A DNA stretch of 64,000 bases from positions 83,949,071-84,013,070 of the forward strand of contig CATQJL010000001.1 of assembly GCA_958299035.1 (NCBI GenBank), in the 5' to 3' direction. This document shows positions 1-12,058 of the stretch, in pieces; the stretch's first letter is position 1; each line of letters starts with the position of its first letter. A program made the translations under genes and the position numbers. The DNA comes from Cylicocyclus nassatus (taxonomy: Eukaryota; Nematoda; Chromadorea; Rhabditida; Strongylidae). Below the pieces are notes generated by a model that saw nothing but the letters and a program-made list of their open reading frames with translations, had not been told where the DNA came from and made no database searches.

Positions 1-574
1 CGGGGGGGGGGGGGGCGCGCCCCCCCGCCCTCCCCCTCGGTACGCCACTGCCTTGAGGGTAAACCTTACCCTGGGAAGCGATTAACCCGTATTCATCAAC
101 GAACCCTGAGGGTTGAACTAACCCTCGAGGGTAAAACTTATCCCGAGAGCGACCGTATTCATGAAATAATTTATCAGGGTTGGTTTAACCCTAGCTTAGA
201 GCAAGATCAGCTCTTCCTTAACACTTCATGCAAACAAAAAGTGATTTCTCGATGCACTACTCAACCCTAACGATACTGTTTAACAACAAACACATTTCTA
301 ATCAATATTCTCTCAAGTTTGTCTGGTCTAATCATATTGAAAAATTGGAGTAAATTTTTCAGTACTTTATTATTTGAATACGAAGCGTTTTTAGTTGAGT
401 TACGACAGTATGATCATATGAAAAAATTTTGATATTGGTGGACTCAAATTCGATTGAGGAGCCGCAGATGAGCTTTGTTAAAGTTCGTCATATCGAAGCT
501 TTCAGTTGGATATGTACTTCATTTGAAACTAAATCTTTTACTGTAACATTCGGCTAAATATTATAGTGAAACGA

Positions 575-830
575 CCGAAAAATTTCGTCGAACGAATGAA
601 CTTCGAATAATCGGCTTTTGAAAAATATTCGAACGAACGAATATTATTCGATCTGTGATTTTCAGATTATTCGAATTTGAATATTCGAATAATGCTACAT
701 TTCAAAATTCGAATGAACTAATATTCGAATAAATGGGGTTGGTCGAACATTCGACTATTCAAATACGAATAATCATACCTACCGAATATTCGATTATTTG
801 AATAATTCGAATAATCTAGTGCAACAAACA
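575..830. repeat. AT-rich TTCGAATATTCGAA array
   Basis: Irregular, self-complementary repeats of TTCGAAT, ATTCGAATA and CGAATAATTCG. A matching array lies at about 3635-3862 and continues at 4583-4615, past a Helitron that inserted into it. No coding potential. It probably belongs to the internal part of the surrounding inverted-repeat element. Confidence 0.75.
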
Positions 831-910
831 ATGCTGTTTTTTTCTTTATTGCGGTTTTCTGCAAAAAATTAATCGCTATATTTGATCAAGATTTGTAGCT
901 GATAATTATA

Positions 911-1586
911 CAGTGTCCTAAAAAGATGGGCACACTGTTTGATCGTTAATAACTCTCTTGCTTTCATGTCTTTTGCCGAGCTTGAGGTACCATTCTGTAA
1001 AGCGAGGTTAAACTTAAATTTACAGTATGGAACGAGTTTCCAACCGCTTTTCATTACTGTAGGATTACGGTATGAATTTTCAGCATACAGCGTCACTGTA
1101 GAATAGGCCTTACGGTGAAATAATTTCGAAAAAATCTGAAAGTTTGTGTAGCAAGGTTTTTAGGCGCGCTGATTTCGCTACGTAACTTTTCACCAGTTTT
1201 TCGAGCTCTCTTGATGACGTATTCACATTCCTGACGAACACTGGAAAAAAATTGTTACCTTAAATCTGAAATAACTTATGGAAGAAGAGCTGTACTGAAG
1301 TGCAAATTTCACAATTAGAACCAGCGACCTCGATTAGCCCAGTTCAAGAGTTTCTGACTTGTTTGGATTTCTTTCCGAAACAAAATACCGCTTTCAATGC
1401 TTCAAATCCCTCTGGAGGTTTCTACCGTAACCGTACAGTAATGAAGAGCGATTGATAATTTGCTCCACACTGTAAATGTAAGTCGAATCTCGCTCTACAG
1501 AATGATACCTCAAGCTCGGCAAAAGACGTGAAAGCAACAGAGTTATTAACGATCAAACAGTGTGCACATCTTTTTGGGACACCCTG
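911..1586. mobile_element. Mariner-type MITE with long inverted arms
   Basis: The block 911-1075 is the diverged reverse complement of 1425-1586. The outer ends read CAGTGTCCTAAAAAG on the left and, inverted, CAGGGTGTCCCAAAAAG on the right. A TA precedes the left end, as expected for Tc1/mariner target duplication. The two open frames covering the arms are simply inverted copies of one another and are not genes. The centre (about 1080-1420) has no recognised content. Confidence 0.6.
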
Positions 1587-2643
1587 GTGTAGCAAGTGGT
1601 AGGATGACTGGGTTACTGTCGTTGATAGGGTTCCAGATAGGAACAGAAGAGCTTTACTCAAACATGCAGTTCAAGGTGTACATGGTCTTTTAAGATGGCT
1701 ACTAAGCCTTACTGAGTAATCGTTTCAAGTCCGCATTTATTCTTCCTCACAGAAGTTTTTCCCGAAGCTACCCAGAACTTTTTCCTAAAGCTAAAGATTC
1801 AACATGAAAAACCTTTTAGATTAGGTAGTTGTTTGTAATTTATTCGCAATGATCAGCACTGCGTGAGTTCTGAAACTAGAAGAGTTTTGTACGTTTTCTG
1901 CATATCACTATAAAACCACGCACAATAAAGACCCGAATGAGCTTCAACATGCATTCGATGCAGCTTTTCCTTCTTTTTAGAATACATTTTCGAACCACAA
2001 TCTTATATGCTTTCTTTGATAATTGCCAAAATTTTCCATCCGCCAATTTTATGTGCTCAAAGTTAGGCTACTTTTTTTGAATCTTACTTCAAAGTTTCGG
2101 AAAGGACTAAGTATGGCCAAATAGAGCAAATCTCGGACTACAAGGAAATATTTTTGAACTCTCTTTTTGCGTGTTTAGCTTCAAAGACATTATTTCTTCG
2201 GAAGTCTCGATTTCTTTCAAAGTCATGAAACACGCAACTGCAGCAAATACACGAAAGCTTTTAAAGCTTTTGCGAGATGAAATATGATTCTTATCAAAAA
2301 TTATTTATGTAACATAAGCAAGTTCGACTTGCTAAAATGCAGCTTTTTGGAATTTTCGGTACTTTTACGTGATAAACGTAATCAAAAACCCGCAGTTTTT
2401 ATCAAAGAAATAATCACAACGAGCTTGGTAAACATGGCCTATGTAATCCAAAATGGGTGCAATGTGCAAAGGCTGGCTCTACATAGCAATTCAATTATCA
2501 GCGGTCTTTGAAGACATTAGGATAAAAAATTTCTAAATTCAGTGAAGATTTGGCGTTACTTTTGAGCTGCTCAGAAAGCCGTAGCGATAACATTGCAAAG
2601 ACGGAGTAGATCAGAGAGCAAATACAGCTGTAAGAAAGAAGAT
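1587..2643. other. No gene seen
   Basis: AT-rich interior sequence of the surrounding element. No supported coding region, RNA gene or structured repeat was found here. The 75-codon frame at 2284-2511 has no recognisable domain. Confidence 0.4.
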
Positions 2644-2705
2644 AAAAACATGTATCATATTGTACCTAAATTGTAAAAACATGTATCATATTGTACCTAA
2701 ATTGT
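2644..2705. repeat. Perfect 31-bp tandem duplication
   Basis: Two exact, directly adjacent 31-bp copies (2644-2674 and 2675-2705). Probably a replication-slippage duplication. The sequence is AT-rich and non-coding. Confidence 0.9.
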
Positions 2706-3634
2706 CCATGAATTGGTGTTCTGTGAGTTCTAGTGAGCGATGAAAAAAAACGGACAAAACTTTCGGGACAATCTAATACTTCTGTGCTCATCTACACAGA
2801 AAAAGTATCATGGAAATATCTGTATATTACCTGATAATCTAGTACTTGTCAGGAATTATCAGTCACTAGTTTCACAGTTTCTGCGGAAGGATTGAATTCT
2901 CACAAAATTGTTTTAGTTGTATTGAGGTTTGTACTTTTGTTGTAAAAAATCTTCCATATCTTTTACTCAGGTTCAAAATAATTATTGTTCAGCCTACACG
3001 TCTATTCGAAGTATTATTCCTCTACTAACTTTGTAACATTCTAACACTAGTTTTCTACGCCTTCGGACTATAAGGGCAGCCGATTTGAGTATAATGACTG
3101 ATATACATGCTGCCGCCACAAGTCAAGCGACTCAGGTCTTCACCCGCCTTGCTCGGGCTTTGCGCTGTAACGTATCTTTCAGTTATTATGACATGCGAGC
3201 GGTGATTAGGCTGGCAAGGCAAGTGAAGATCACGAGATGAAGGAATGAGAGTTGCCTATACCCGCTGCCTTAGAGGACTGCTGGTCCTTCACATGCTTAT
3301 GCAAGCTGTTTGAGGACCATTGGTCCGCTAAAGGGCGCCTAATGACGGCTTTTCTTCACTCGATTTAGAGCTTGGAGGTATTTCCGCATGATATTGCATC
3401 TTAACTTCTCAGACGCGATTTCCAGAAGATAGTTCAGCACTCCAAATGAATTACGCATAAGACTTGTCAACTGTGCTCTGGCATGACTCCCGACTCATGC
3501 CTTAAAAAGGGAAGCTTGCTAGCCATTCTGTCATATGATAATTAATTTGTGTGATTGACCGATCGGGGACATACTTGTAATCAGTCAGTGTAGAACAGCT
3601 GAAGTTTTCTTTTGACATGGAATGTTCGAATGAA
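2706..3634. other. No gene seen
   Basis: No supported coding, RNA or clear repeat feature. It lies inside the inverted-repeat element. Confidence 0.4.
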
Positions 3635-3862
3635 TGTTCTTAAATATTCGAATATTCGAATAACTGTCTTTAAAGTTGGCTCGAATATTCGAATATTTGA
3701 ATAATTGTCTTTTGAAATTCCTCGAATAAACGAATATTCGAATAACTCATTTTTTTAGACATCGAATGAACGAATTATTCGAATACGGCTTTTTTTTCAT
3801 TTATTCGACTATTCGAATAATCGAATAATTGGACTTTTTCGAATATTCGACCATTTATTTGA
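3635..3862. repeat. AT-rich TTCGAATATTCGAA array, second copy
   Basis: The same self-complementary motif set as at 575-830. A Helitron interrupts it at 3864, and it resumes at about 4583. Confidence 0.75.
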
Positions 3863-3863
3863 A

Positions 3864-4571
3864 CCAGTGCGTCACCTCTGCTTCGCAGAGGCTCGCACTG
3901 GCCCTCCTATCTATGTGCCTTACTCACTCTCGTAGAATTGCGGCACTGGAACTCACCGCGCTATGCCGACTACCACGAATAAAATGTAAACAACTACTCA
4001 TAAGAAGCTTTTTCACGTGAGATCGGTGATTTCGCGTGGATGAAACTTTTCACAGGAAGACAAACGCAAATCTGAATAAGCTTTTGAATTTGTCATGGCT
4101 TGGTAGTCGCCATAAAGGTAATAGTCACCGTGAACTACATCTCTGCGCGAAAATCTTCTGAAATGCTTGGCTAGAACCTTGGCAAATTGACCATTTACGC
4201 AGCCAATTCTTTTTGGAGCCGTTTTAGTTATGTAGTAAACTTTTGACCACTTTTTGGGCTAAAGTCCATCGTTTGCACATTTGCTAACCAAACACACCCA
4301 CGACTTTGTAAAAAAGTGGTGATACGGACCCAATTATGCGGGACAGAAGCCAGGTGGATCCATTTGGCGCGCATTTTCTGAGGGATCCACTCGACGAATC
4401 TACTCGTGCTTTTGCATGTTAGACTTTCATGAGGGGAGCATGCGCTATGCAAAATTTGGGCTTAGAACACTGGCGCTGGAACACGCTTTACGAATTTCGT
4501 AACAGACGGACACACAGACACACACACAAAAACACGTAAACAACCCTTAGCCCGTTATTATAAGGTCTTGA
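3864..4571 (-). mobile_element. Non-autonomous Helitron, family B
   Basis: Read on minus, it starts TCAAGACCTTATAATAA, runs through a GTCTG-rich stretch, and ends in a stem-loop (GCCTCTGCGAAGCAGAGG) followed by CTGG, a CTRR terminus. The flanking plus-strand bases are A at 3863 and T at 4572, the A/T insertion rule of Helitrons. Related copies lie at 47599-48297, 48298-48930, 52588-53230 and about 53935-54240. It is non-autonomous; no Rep or helicase is encoded. Confidence 0.75.
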
Positions 4572-5025
4572 TAGTCAAAAATTTCGAATAAATTATTCGA
4601 TCACGAATATTCGTTTCTAACTATACTAAATATAACACTGATTGATAGCATCAAATAAAAATACGAGAGGCCATAAGAAGTTTGACTTAATAGTAGCTAC
4701 AAATATGTATTTTTTGTCAAAATAGTATCACTAGGACTGAGTAGTGCATCGAAAGATCACTTGTGTTCGTACGAAGTGTAAGAGTGAATCTAATTTTGCT
4801 CTATGCTAGGGTTAAATTTACCTTGATGAGCCACGTTCCTGAATACGGGTAGGGTAGAATTTACCCTCGAGGTTCGTTGATCGATGCGGGTTGATCACGT
4901 TTCGTGGTAACCCTACCCTATGCTCAAGGGCTCGTTTATGAATACGACCAATGAACATTGAGTGTTGAACTTACTCTTCAGGATTAGTTTAACCCTCAGG
5001 GTTTGTTGATGATTACGGCCACAGG

Positions 5026-6960
5026 TCAGAAGACCATCAGCATCATCAACTGCTACTTCCCAACATCAGCGATTAACAAATCAAAACTAGAAGCTTACTA
5101 CAAAGACGTGGAGGAGGCCGTCTACAACGAGAACTCCTTTTGCAAGTTGTGGTGGGCGACCTCAGCGCGAAAGTCGGGATGCCATAGAAAAGAAATGTAG
5201 GATCGGGATTTTTGGACAGAGGCTTCGGGACAACACGGCAACCATTTCGTTGGGTTTGTCGCCCATTAGTTTTCATGGAAATATAACTTTCATGAAAATA
5301 GAACAATACCGGTGGACATGGGAATCGCCCAACGGAACAATCTTACGGAGGTCAACCGCATTCTCTCCAAGACCGAAAGTGAAGCTTGCCGATGTCTCAG
5401 TCGTTCCATCCTTCTGCAGTGGCTCTGATCACCGTTTCCTTTGAGCAAAGGTACCATTTAGTCGAAAGCTGGAAAAAGTCTGCCACGTGCCGCAAGAAGG
5501 ATGGAAGTCGTTCATGACGGTAACAAGCTAGAAGAGCTCATGTCAAATTTTGACTGGCCCATCTAGGAGGACAAAGCGTATAACTACAACCAGCTTCTAA
5601 ATGGACTGCGAGGCGGCAAGAGTGCTCCTCAGTAACTTCCGGAAAAAAAAGTAAAACGCAATTTGAAAACCACTCAAAAGAAAAAGATTCTTGAGGCAGA
5701 AGGCGAATGCAACCCATCTCGAGAGACTGATAGCCAACTGTAGTTGCAAAACAGCTATGAAGAGGATTTCAGAAAGTGCAGGCAAACCGAGATACTGAAA
5801 GCAGCCGAAGGAAGTTCGCGAAGGACTCAGCCGCATGGCACATCAGATGGTTCTAAGGTTCGTATAAGTCAGCAGTGACTGCCTCTCATCCTAACCTTAC
5901 GTCGACTACGAGAAAGCCATTGACAGCGTGGAATTAACGCCATCCTGTCACCGCTAGCTGTTCAAGTAGTCCAGCTCATATGAGGGCGTTAGCCGACAGC
6001 TATAAAGACTGTGCAATGACGATGCAGCTATTCCATCGCCCCTTGATCATGACAAATGGAAAGAGGGTCGACAAGGAGCCATAATCTTGCCAAAGCTGTT
6101 CAACGCAGCCTTGCAGTGGGTTACCAATGGACTGAGACGAAAGGCAAACGAGTGATGGGGCTCCCGTCAAACCTTCGTTTTGCGGAAGACATCGTTCCCT
6201 TGTCAAGCAGCATCACTGAAGCAAAGGCGATGCTAAAAGAACTAAACGGAGTAGGGAGGAAAATCGGATTGCGAAATTGGAAAGAGGGTCGGCCTTTATG
6301 AAGAAAGCCCTTCGCGAAGATGCGTGGGAGTGGAAGGCACTCATATTATGGAAAGGTCTTCTTACATTCACTTTGAACGTTAAATGAACATGGAAACGAC
6401 TTGAGGAAAGATTACAAGAGAGAAAGAGCGGCCTGGGCCGCTTTTGGAAACCTGAAAGGCCACTGGCCAACTGACAGCCCATAGCTTCGGGCCCATCTGA
6501 TCGACTCAACCGTCCTCTCGGCGCTATTCTACGTAGCTGAAACTTGAACTGACACTTCAACCACGTCGAAAGCTCTAAGGACCACCCACAGAGCGCTTGA
6601 ACGCAGTCTTTTGAAGGCGATCCAACACAAACACATCTTGTCGACTTCGTAGCAGGTTATGAGAAGAGTGTCCAGTCTTCAAGACCTAACGGATTATGTT
6701 AAAGCGGAACATCGATGGGCCGATATCATGATAAGAAAAACGAAGATAAAGACTAAGAACATCGGAGTGGATTCTTCGCGAAGCGAAACGTCCCGAGGAA
6801 GTCCAACGAGATGGGCAGACGTGTTCGTGGAACGGATGGACAGTTGAGAAATCAGCTGGATACGATTTTTACACTTTGAAGATGTGTACGCGTGTGAAGC
6901 GAGAGGTGGAACACTGGAGCCTTCTGTGCTAGAGCCCGCACGTCACGTGAAGACGAAAGA
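5026..6960 (+). pseudogene. RTE-type non-LTR retrotransposon, 5'-truncated and dead
   Basis: Fragments in shifting frames match the RTE order. The endonuclease part (5026-5450) shows ISIINCY, VVGD and a catalytic-type GSDHR motif. RT pieces (about 5890-6260) include VDYEKA and LFNAALQW. The C-terminal tail (about 6655-6850) shows AEHRWAD and TRWADVFV, typical of nematode RTE elements. Endonuclease and RT would act in target-primed reverse transcription, but frameshifts and stops make this copy non-functional. The start is truncated, as is usual for LINEs. Domain identity comes from motif reading. Confidence 0.8.
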
Positions 6961-7191
6961 TCTAAGTATCCAAGAAAGTAAGTATTTATCAGAATTCATC
7001 CTGCGACTCAATGACAGAAAGATAGACTTTTCTTACCTTCTCTCATTGTCAGATCTTTTGCTTGATATTTTTTTTGCCAAGTCCTCACTGAATATATCGT
7101 CGTGACCCCGCGACAGATGGAGCGTGTCGTCTGCAAGGTCCGTAGACGTGCGTATTTCGTACGGTATTAGCCATGGCGTGGCATGTATATA

Positions 7192-7901
7192 TTAGGTTGA
7201 ACCGAAAGTTCTGTCCCTCCATTTTCAAAAATTCGTAACTTCGCCAGATTTCAACGGATTTGCTTGCTCGTAATTTTATTAGAAAGAATAGATCTTCCGC
7301 TTTCAAGCGCTGTTTTATGTAGCTTCTGCTTCGCACTGAGTGCCGAGATAAAAATGGAAAACTAAGACCATGTAAAGCTTGACCATTTTAAGTTAGGTCA
7401 CCAAAAATCTGGAATGCTGCAGAAAAATCTGAAATCGTCAGTACATATGTTTTTTGGCCTACTCTTTGCAATTGTGAAGAGTTTGCGCTGTTTGGACGTT
7501 TCTGCGAGAAGTTATGATTTTCACGAAAATTGCCAAATTAATTAATTTTGGCGTTATCCATAGTAAACTCGATATTCATAACTTCTCACAGAGATGTCCA
7601 AACAACACAAACTTTTCACAGATGCAAAGGGTAGGCCAAAAATCATATGTACTGACGATTTCAGATTTTTCTGCAGCATTCCAGATTTTTGGTGACCTAA
7701 CTTAAAATGGTCAAACTTTACATGGTCTTAGTTTTCCATTTTTATCTCGGCACTCAGTGTGAAACAGAAGCTCCGCAAAACAGGGCTTGAAAGCGGAAGA
7801 TCTATTCTTTCTAATAAAATTACGAGCAAGCAAATCCGTTGAAATCTGGCGAAGTTACGAATTTTTGAAAATGGAAGGACAGAACTTTCGGTTCAACCTA
7901 A
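7192..7901. mobile_element. Palindromic mariner-type MITE 1
   Basis: Near-perfect full-length palindrome of 710 bp with arms of about 350 bp. The termini are TTAGGTTGAACCGAAAG and its complement, with TA duplications at 7190-7191 and 7902-7903. The RNA would form a very long hairpin. It encodes no transposase; the open frames seen are arm artefacts. Confidence 0.85.
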
Positions 7902-7903
7902 TA

Positions 7904-8633
7904 TTAGGTTGAACCGAAAGTTCGTTCGCACGATTTTCAAAAAATCATAACTTCTTTCCGTCATGATGATTTTGCGCAGTTTAAGTCTTATTAGAAAGCG
8001 TAAAGCATGTAGTTTCCAATAATCTCCTGGCGACTTTCCAGCATGTTCAGATTGCAGAGATAAAAATGAAAGAACGAAAATATCCGAAATCCGGAATTTT
8101 TGAGAAACAATTCCAAAAATCTAGAAACTGCGCGATAAAATCCAGGAAAGCCATTAACCTAATTTTTCTTATATTTGATTACTAACTGAGTTAAGTTTGT
8201 GCTGATCGAGCTCTTCTTTCAAAAGCTATGATTTAAAAAAAATGCCGAAAAATCAATCTCCTAGGAATTCTTAGGAAAGTGATTTTTCGGATTTTTTTTC
8301 AAAAAATCATAACTTTTGAAAGAAGAGCTCATCAGCACAAACTTAACTCAGTTAGTAATCAAATATAAGAGAAATTAGGATAATGGCATTTCTGGATTTT
8401 ATTGCGCAGTTTCTAGATTTTTGGAATTGTTTCTCAAAAATTCCGAATTTCGGATGTTTTCGTTCTTTCATTTTTATCTCTGCAATCTGAACATGCTGGA
8501 AAGTCTCCAGGAGACTATTGGAAACTACATGCTTTACGCTTTCTAAAAGAACTTAAATTGCGCAAAATCATCGTGATGGACAGAAGTTATGATTTTTTGA
8601 AAATGGTGCGAACGAACTTTCGGTTCAACCTAA
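7904..8633. mobile_element. Palindromic mariner-type MITE 2
   Basis: A second 730-bp palindrome with the same TTAGGTTGAACCGAAAG termini but unrelated inner arm sequence. It is flanked by TA at 7902-7903 (shared with MITE 1) and at 8634-8635. The centre lies near 8270. No coding capacity. Confidence 0.85.
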
Positions 8634-8836
8634 TACATGCCACGTCTAAATACTTGTTAAATCTTCAAAATCTTCATCATATAACATTAGTTTTCGTACT
8701 CTCTAACTGCCAAAAACTGCCACGCGCATGCGTTGGCAACGTTGGCAAAGCCACGCCGGCTAGCACCATACAAAACACGCACATCTACGGACTTTGCAGA
8801 CGACACGCCCCATCTATCGCGGGGAGACGTCGATAG

Positions 8837-9123
8837 AATTCCACTTCATCGATGTCAACCATATTAGTAGTGTAAAACCTACTCTGCATCAGCAACTGTA
8901 GCTTGAGTTTCATCCACAGGTAAACTGGCACTTCTCTATAAATCTAGCTTAAATTCAGTGCTTTTAAAGGATCATATCACCACTAAACCCCACCCTAATT
9001 CCGCAAGAAGCTGCAAAATTTCCTTTATGCATGCGGCACAGTCAGCTGATTTGATTATCGTTAAAAAGCAAGTAGGCGGATCTGTTTCAGCTTTTGACAT
9101 ATAAACGACCATTCGAGTGCAGC
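8837..9123. other. No gene seen
   Basis: Unique-looking sequence between repeats with no supported feature. The last 8 bases (AGTGCAGC, 9116-9123) are the target duplication of the next element. Confidence 0.4.
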
Positions 9124-10048
9124 CAGGGCTCAGCACGAGGTGGCTTTTCCATTCTTTCGAAAACGAAGTCCCCCGTTGACTTCGCCCAAACATACGACAA
9201 CCCCTATGACCGTTTATGAATGAAACGAACAAAACTAGCAAAGAAGAATACGAGAGCAAACAAAAAGGTACGAAACAACGGTAAAAAATCAGTAATGATA
9301 TTCATATTCTCCGAATTGGCGGCATACATTGTCCAGCGCGCACAATCGCGCGCCTGGAGCAGGATTGCCGCCGTCATACAAAATCTTTTGAGGGCTGTAA
9401 CTAAGCGGGGAGAAAGGCGTTTGGGAAACTTCAAGAACTCGTTTGTAGGGTTTTGGATATACCCTATTTTCAGGTGTATAAGCCGCACCCTTTTTGCTCT
9501 AAACGCCCGCCGCGCAGATGCCTCGCGAAGCGGTCGCCTTATCGCATACTGCTCTCACTTAACGCGCTCCATGATGACAGTCAGTCTTTTGGCGTGTTCG
9601 CCTATAGAGCGAAAAGGGTGCGGCTTATACACCTGAAAATAGGGTAGAATGAAATTATGTAAAAAGATTGGAAAATATGTGAAGGGAGTGAAATTTATGA
9701 CTTTTTCTTTTCACGGCCACCTCAGTGACTGTCCAGGTGGCTGTAAAGCCACCTAACTCCCAAAAAAGTTTGCCTCCACTTCAGTTCACATAACTTTCAT
9801 AATTTTTTGCACATAGTACTATCGCTCTATTGCCCATCTACACACCCATTTTGGTATCATTTCATTTTCACTTCGCTGTAAACAAGCAATTTGTTTGTTT
9901 GGGAGACCATGCTGCCGGCATGCCGGCAGCTTGCCGGCGGCAGATCGAAAGACCGAGGCATGCTCTTCCGCAAAAACGACATCCCCTTTGCTTTTGACCT
10001 CCTGAACGATATCCAGCTTACCCAGTAAGCCACCTGTGCCGAGTCCTG
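9124..10048. mobile_element. hAT-type MITE with perfect 8-bp target duplication
   Basis: The ends CAGGGCTCAGCACGAGG and, inverted, CAGGACTCGGCACAGG are flanked by AGTGCAGC at 9116-9123 and 10049-10056. The CAGGG terminus and 8-bp duplication fit the hAT superfamily. The end sections hold GAAGTCCCC and AACGATATCC modules shared with the 294-bp copy at 47212-47505. The middle (about 9200-9950) is extra inserted sequence that includes another MITE. Confidence 0.75.
9462..9644. mobile_element. 183-bp MITE with long terminal inverted repeats
   Basis: The arms of about 38 bp begin CCCTATTTTCAGGTGTATAA and are nearly perfect complements. They are flanked by TA at 9460-9461 and 9645-9646. It is nested inside the hAT MITE. 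The overlapping 138-codon frame on plus is an artefact of this repeat. Confidence 0.75.
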
Positions 10049-10056
10049 AGTGCAGC

Positions 10057-10335
10057 GTTCGTTTAGCAGCGCACGGGGGCCGTAGAATGAGTATTCATGA
10101 AAATTCAATAATAATTTGATTTGGAGTTACATCCCATAGCTGAGACAGCGTCGTTTGAGGCGTGCAGTGAGCAGATCCGCCATCAAGGCACCGCCACCGT
10201 AAAGGTCCTTAAGTATGCAGTATGTGAAAAGGAGCAATGGTCCGCACAGGAATTGCCTAGTGGTAAGTTTATCTTTTCTGTGTGTAGTAAATCCATGCTC
10301 CTATAGTCATGTTGTTCATGGCAGAATGCTCAATA
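10057..10335. other. No gene seen
   Basis: No supported feature between two transposon-derived blocks. Confidence 0.4.
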
Positions 10336-10955
10336 CAGGGTGCGCCAGAATTCTTTGCGTCAACTTTGCAGGAGTGCCGCAAATGTGGTAGAATGCTGCA
10401 ATCATCCTTTACAAAACAGCGTTTTATGAGCCCAAGGTGATTGCCATATCTTTATGCAAATAATGGATGTCTTACTAATACTTCTGAAGAGTGCAAAAAC
10501 CTAATTTTTTGGTAGTTATAATTCATTCCGTAACTGGAGATTCTTGAGACATTTTGAAAGGGTTTTATGTTCACGGTGTAGAGCAGGCTTTGCGCTATCG
10601 AATCGTAGTACTTGCATTCGCCAACAATTATTATTCCAAGATGGCGATAAAGAGTACGCAAATGCCACTCGCGTGTTAGTGGCCGTTTTGATTTTAAATT
10701 GCTTTGTAGCTACTAGTTGACTTACCCGGCTCCGCCCGGCCCTGTCATTATTATATTTGTAATCAGCATGCTCGATTACCCCCCTGCGCCAACTCCCAGC
10801 CCCGTACCTCAAATTTTGCAAAGAATCGATAAAATCGATATCGATCGATGACGAAAAGTAGTCTATGACACCCGCCGGGGCCCGAAGTGTATGTGTGCCA
10901 AGTTTGGTCCGGATCGGTTCAGAAATGGAATTTTCTATTCGGAACATATGTACAC

Positions 10956-10998
<43 letters not shown>

Positions 10999-11540
10999 TT
11001 CAGCTTTATATATAAGACAGAGACGTATCCGTCACCGGATTCAACGCATTGCTTCCAGAAAGCCTCCAAATACATATTCACTTTTTTCCATTGATGAAAT
11101 TGACCTCAAACCTGATCGGAGTCAATTTCTGTTTTTCTTTTGCTCACTCGTACCCCTAAAATGTGCAGTTTTTGAACATGTGGCAAACACATGACTTTGA
11201 AACGCCGATAATCTTCTTGCCAGACCATCCTAGATTTTGCGCTTATAGTATGTTGCAGCCAAAAACTTGTTCTATCGTGTGGTGTGTTCCTTGCATCACA
11301 GGAACATTTTTCTAGAAGAGGCAGAACGATCCTTTGGAAAAATACCTGCGTGTTGGCGCAACTTAATCAGTAAGATATTTTGTGATTTTTTCCGGAGCCA
11401 CACTTGGGAATTCCAATTCATACTATAGCCTCTCAATGATAAAACATTACTAAAACAAAATAGTTTTTTGCTTATTGCTGAATTCGTATTGCACGAGTCT
11501 TGCGTTGCAGAATACACGCGCAAATAACTCTGGCGCACCT
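10336..11540. mobile_element. Probable mariner-type MITE with nested Helitron
   Basis: Diverged inverted ends: GGTGCGCCAGAATTCTTTGCG on the left and, inverted, GGTGCGCCAGAGTTATTTGCG on the right. TA lies at 10334-10335 and 11541-11542. The interior is non-coding and contains a complete small Helitron at 10713-11017. The inverted similarity fades away from the ends, so this is a moderate call. Confidence 0.45.
10713..11017 (-). mobile_element. Non-autonomous Helitron, family A (305 bp)
   Basis: Read on minus, it starts TCTTATATATAAAGCTGAATG with GTCTG repeats and ends with a GGGCGGAGCCGGG stem-loop region followed by CTAG. The plus-strand neighbour at 10712 is A, as expected. The base at 11018 is C instead of the expected T, so the 5' flank departs from the rule. 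It is a close relative of 12434-12726. Confidence 0.8.
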
Positions 11541-11542
11541 TA

Positions 11543-12054
11543 TAGTGAACAAGCATGCTTGCGTTTACAATCCTATGGGCTTTCCTGTTGACGCTACGCC
11601 TGTTTAAGTTTGGGCGATCGACGACAGAGTATCGACTAATCAAGGACTTGAAGGCAGTGGATCGCCAAAATTCAACAACTCGGGATTTTAACGCGGTAGG
11701 TTCGTTATCGCCAAACTATGAGAATAGTGCAATTCCGGTTGCACAGCATGCTTTCCCTGCCGAGAAAATCGCTCTCGAACTTACACGCGCAGGCCAATCT
11801 TACACGCATCTAGAGGAGTTGGCAATTTCCTTCTCCATTGGAGGCTACCCGCCGCAACGCCATAACCATTGGGTCCTGCCACGATTTAGCGTCATCGGCT
11901 TTGCTCCACTCGTCCAATATCAAAGGGAAGGGCATTAAAAACGCTCATTTTCACAGTTTTCAAGCTTTCAAAAGTGGATTTTCGGGATCAGCGTATTGAA
12001 AAACCCCAGGTAAACGCAAATTTGACTAGGTTGAGATTTGCCGAGCCACTGCCT
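11543..12054. other. No gene recognised; one 127-codon open frame
   Basis: A 127-codon frame on plus (11555-11938) has no recognisable domain, and no flanking splice pattern supports it. The rest is featureless. Confidence 0.35.
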
Positions 12055-12058
12055 TTAA

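Larger units (their letters stand above)
1..5025. mobile_element. Inverted-repeat DNA element, left end cut by window
   Basis: About 1-290 and 4720-5025 are diverged reverse complements of each other. Both carry short GAGGGTTAAAC and CGTATTCAT modules, then a conserved block (left about 185-280) that reappears inverted at about 4725-4820. This fits the two terminal inverted repeats of a roughly 5 kb non-autonomous DNA transposon. I found no transposase between them. The interior holds a mariner-type MITE, TTCGAA-rich arrays and a Helitron, all described separately. The family is not recognised. Because the left end is truncated, the true terminus and target duplication cannot be read. Confidence 0.5.
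7100..8836. mobile_element. Outer foldback element hosting two MITEs
   Basis: The arm 7104-7190 is the reverse complement of about 8636-8836, with extra material on the right. Shared blocks include CGTGTCGTCTGCAA and the GGCGTGGCATGTA/TACATGCCAC junction. Two palindromic MITEs sit at the junction of the arms. A partial relative of the right arm occurs at 63184-63285. No coding capacity. Confidence 0.6.

Noticed and set aside
1..180. Telomere-like GGGTTAAAC repeats and an initial G run
   Set aside because: Irregular spacing, and the same sequence is found inverted at 4720-5025, so it is a transposon end and not a nematode TTAGGC telomere.
6213..6560. 115-codon minus-strand frame
   Set aside because: Antisense to the decayed RTE retrotransposon.
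9220..9636. 138-codon open frame on plus
   Set aside because: It spans a MITE and its inverted ends; no domain, and antisense frames mirror it.
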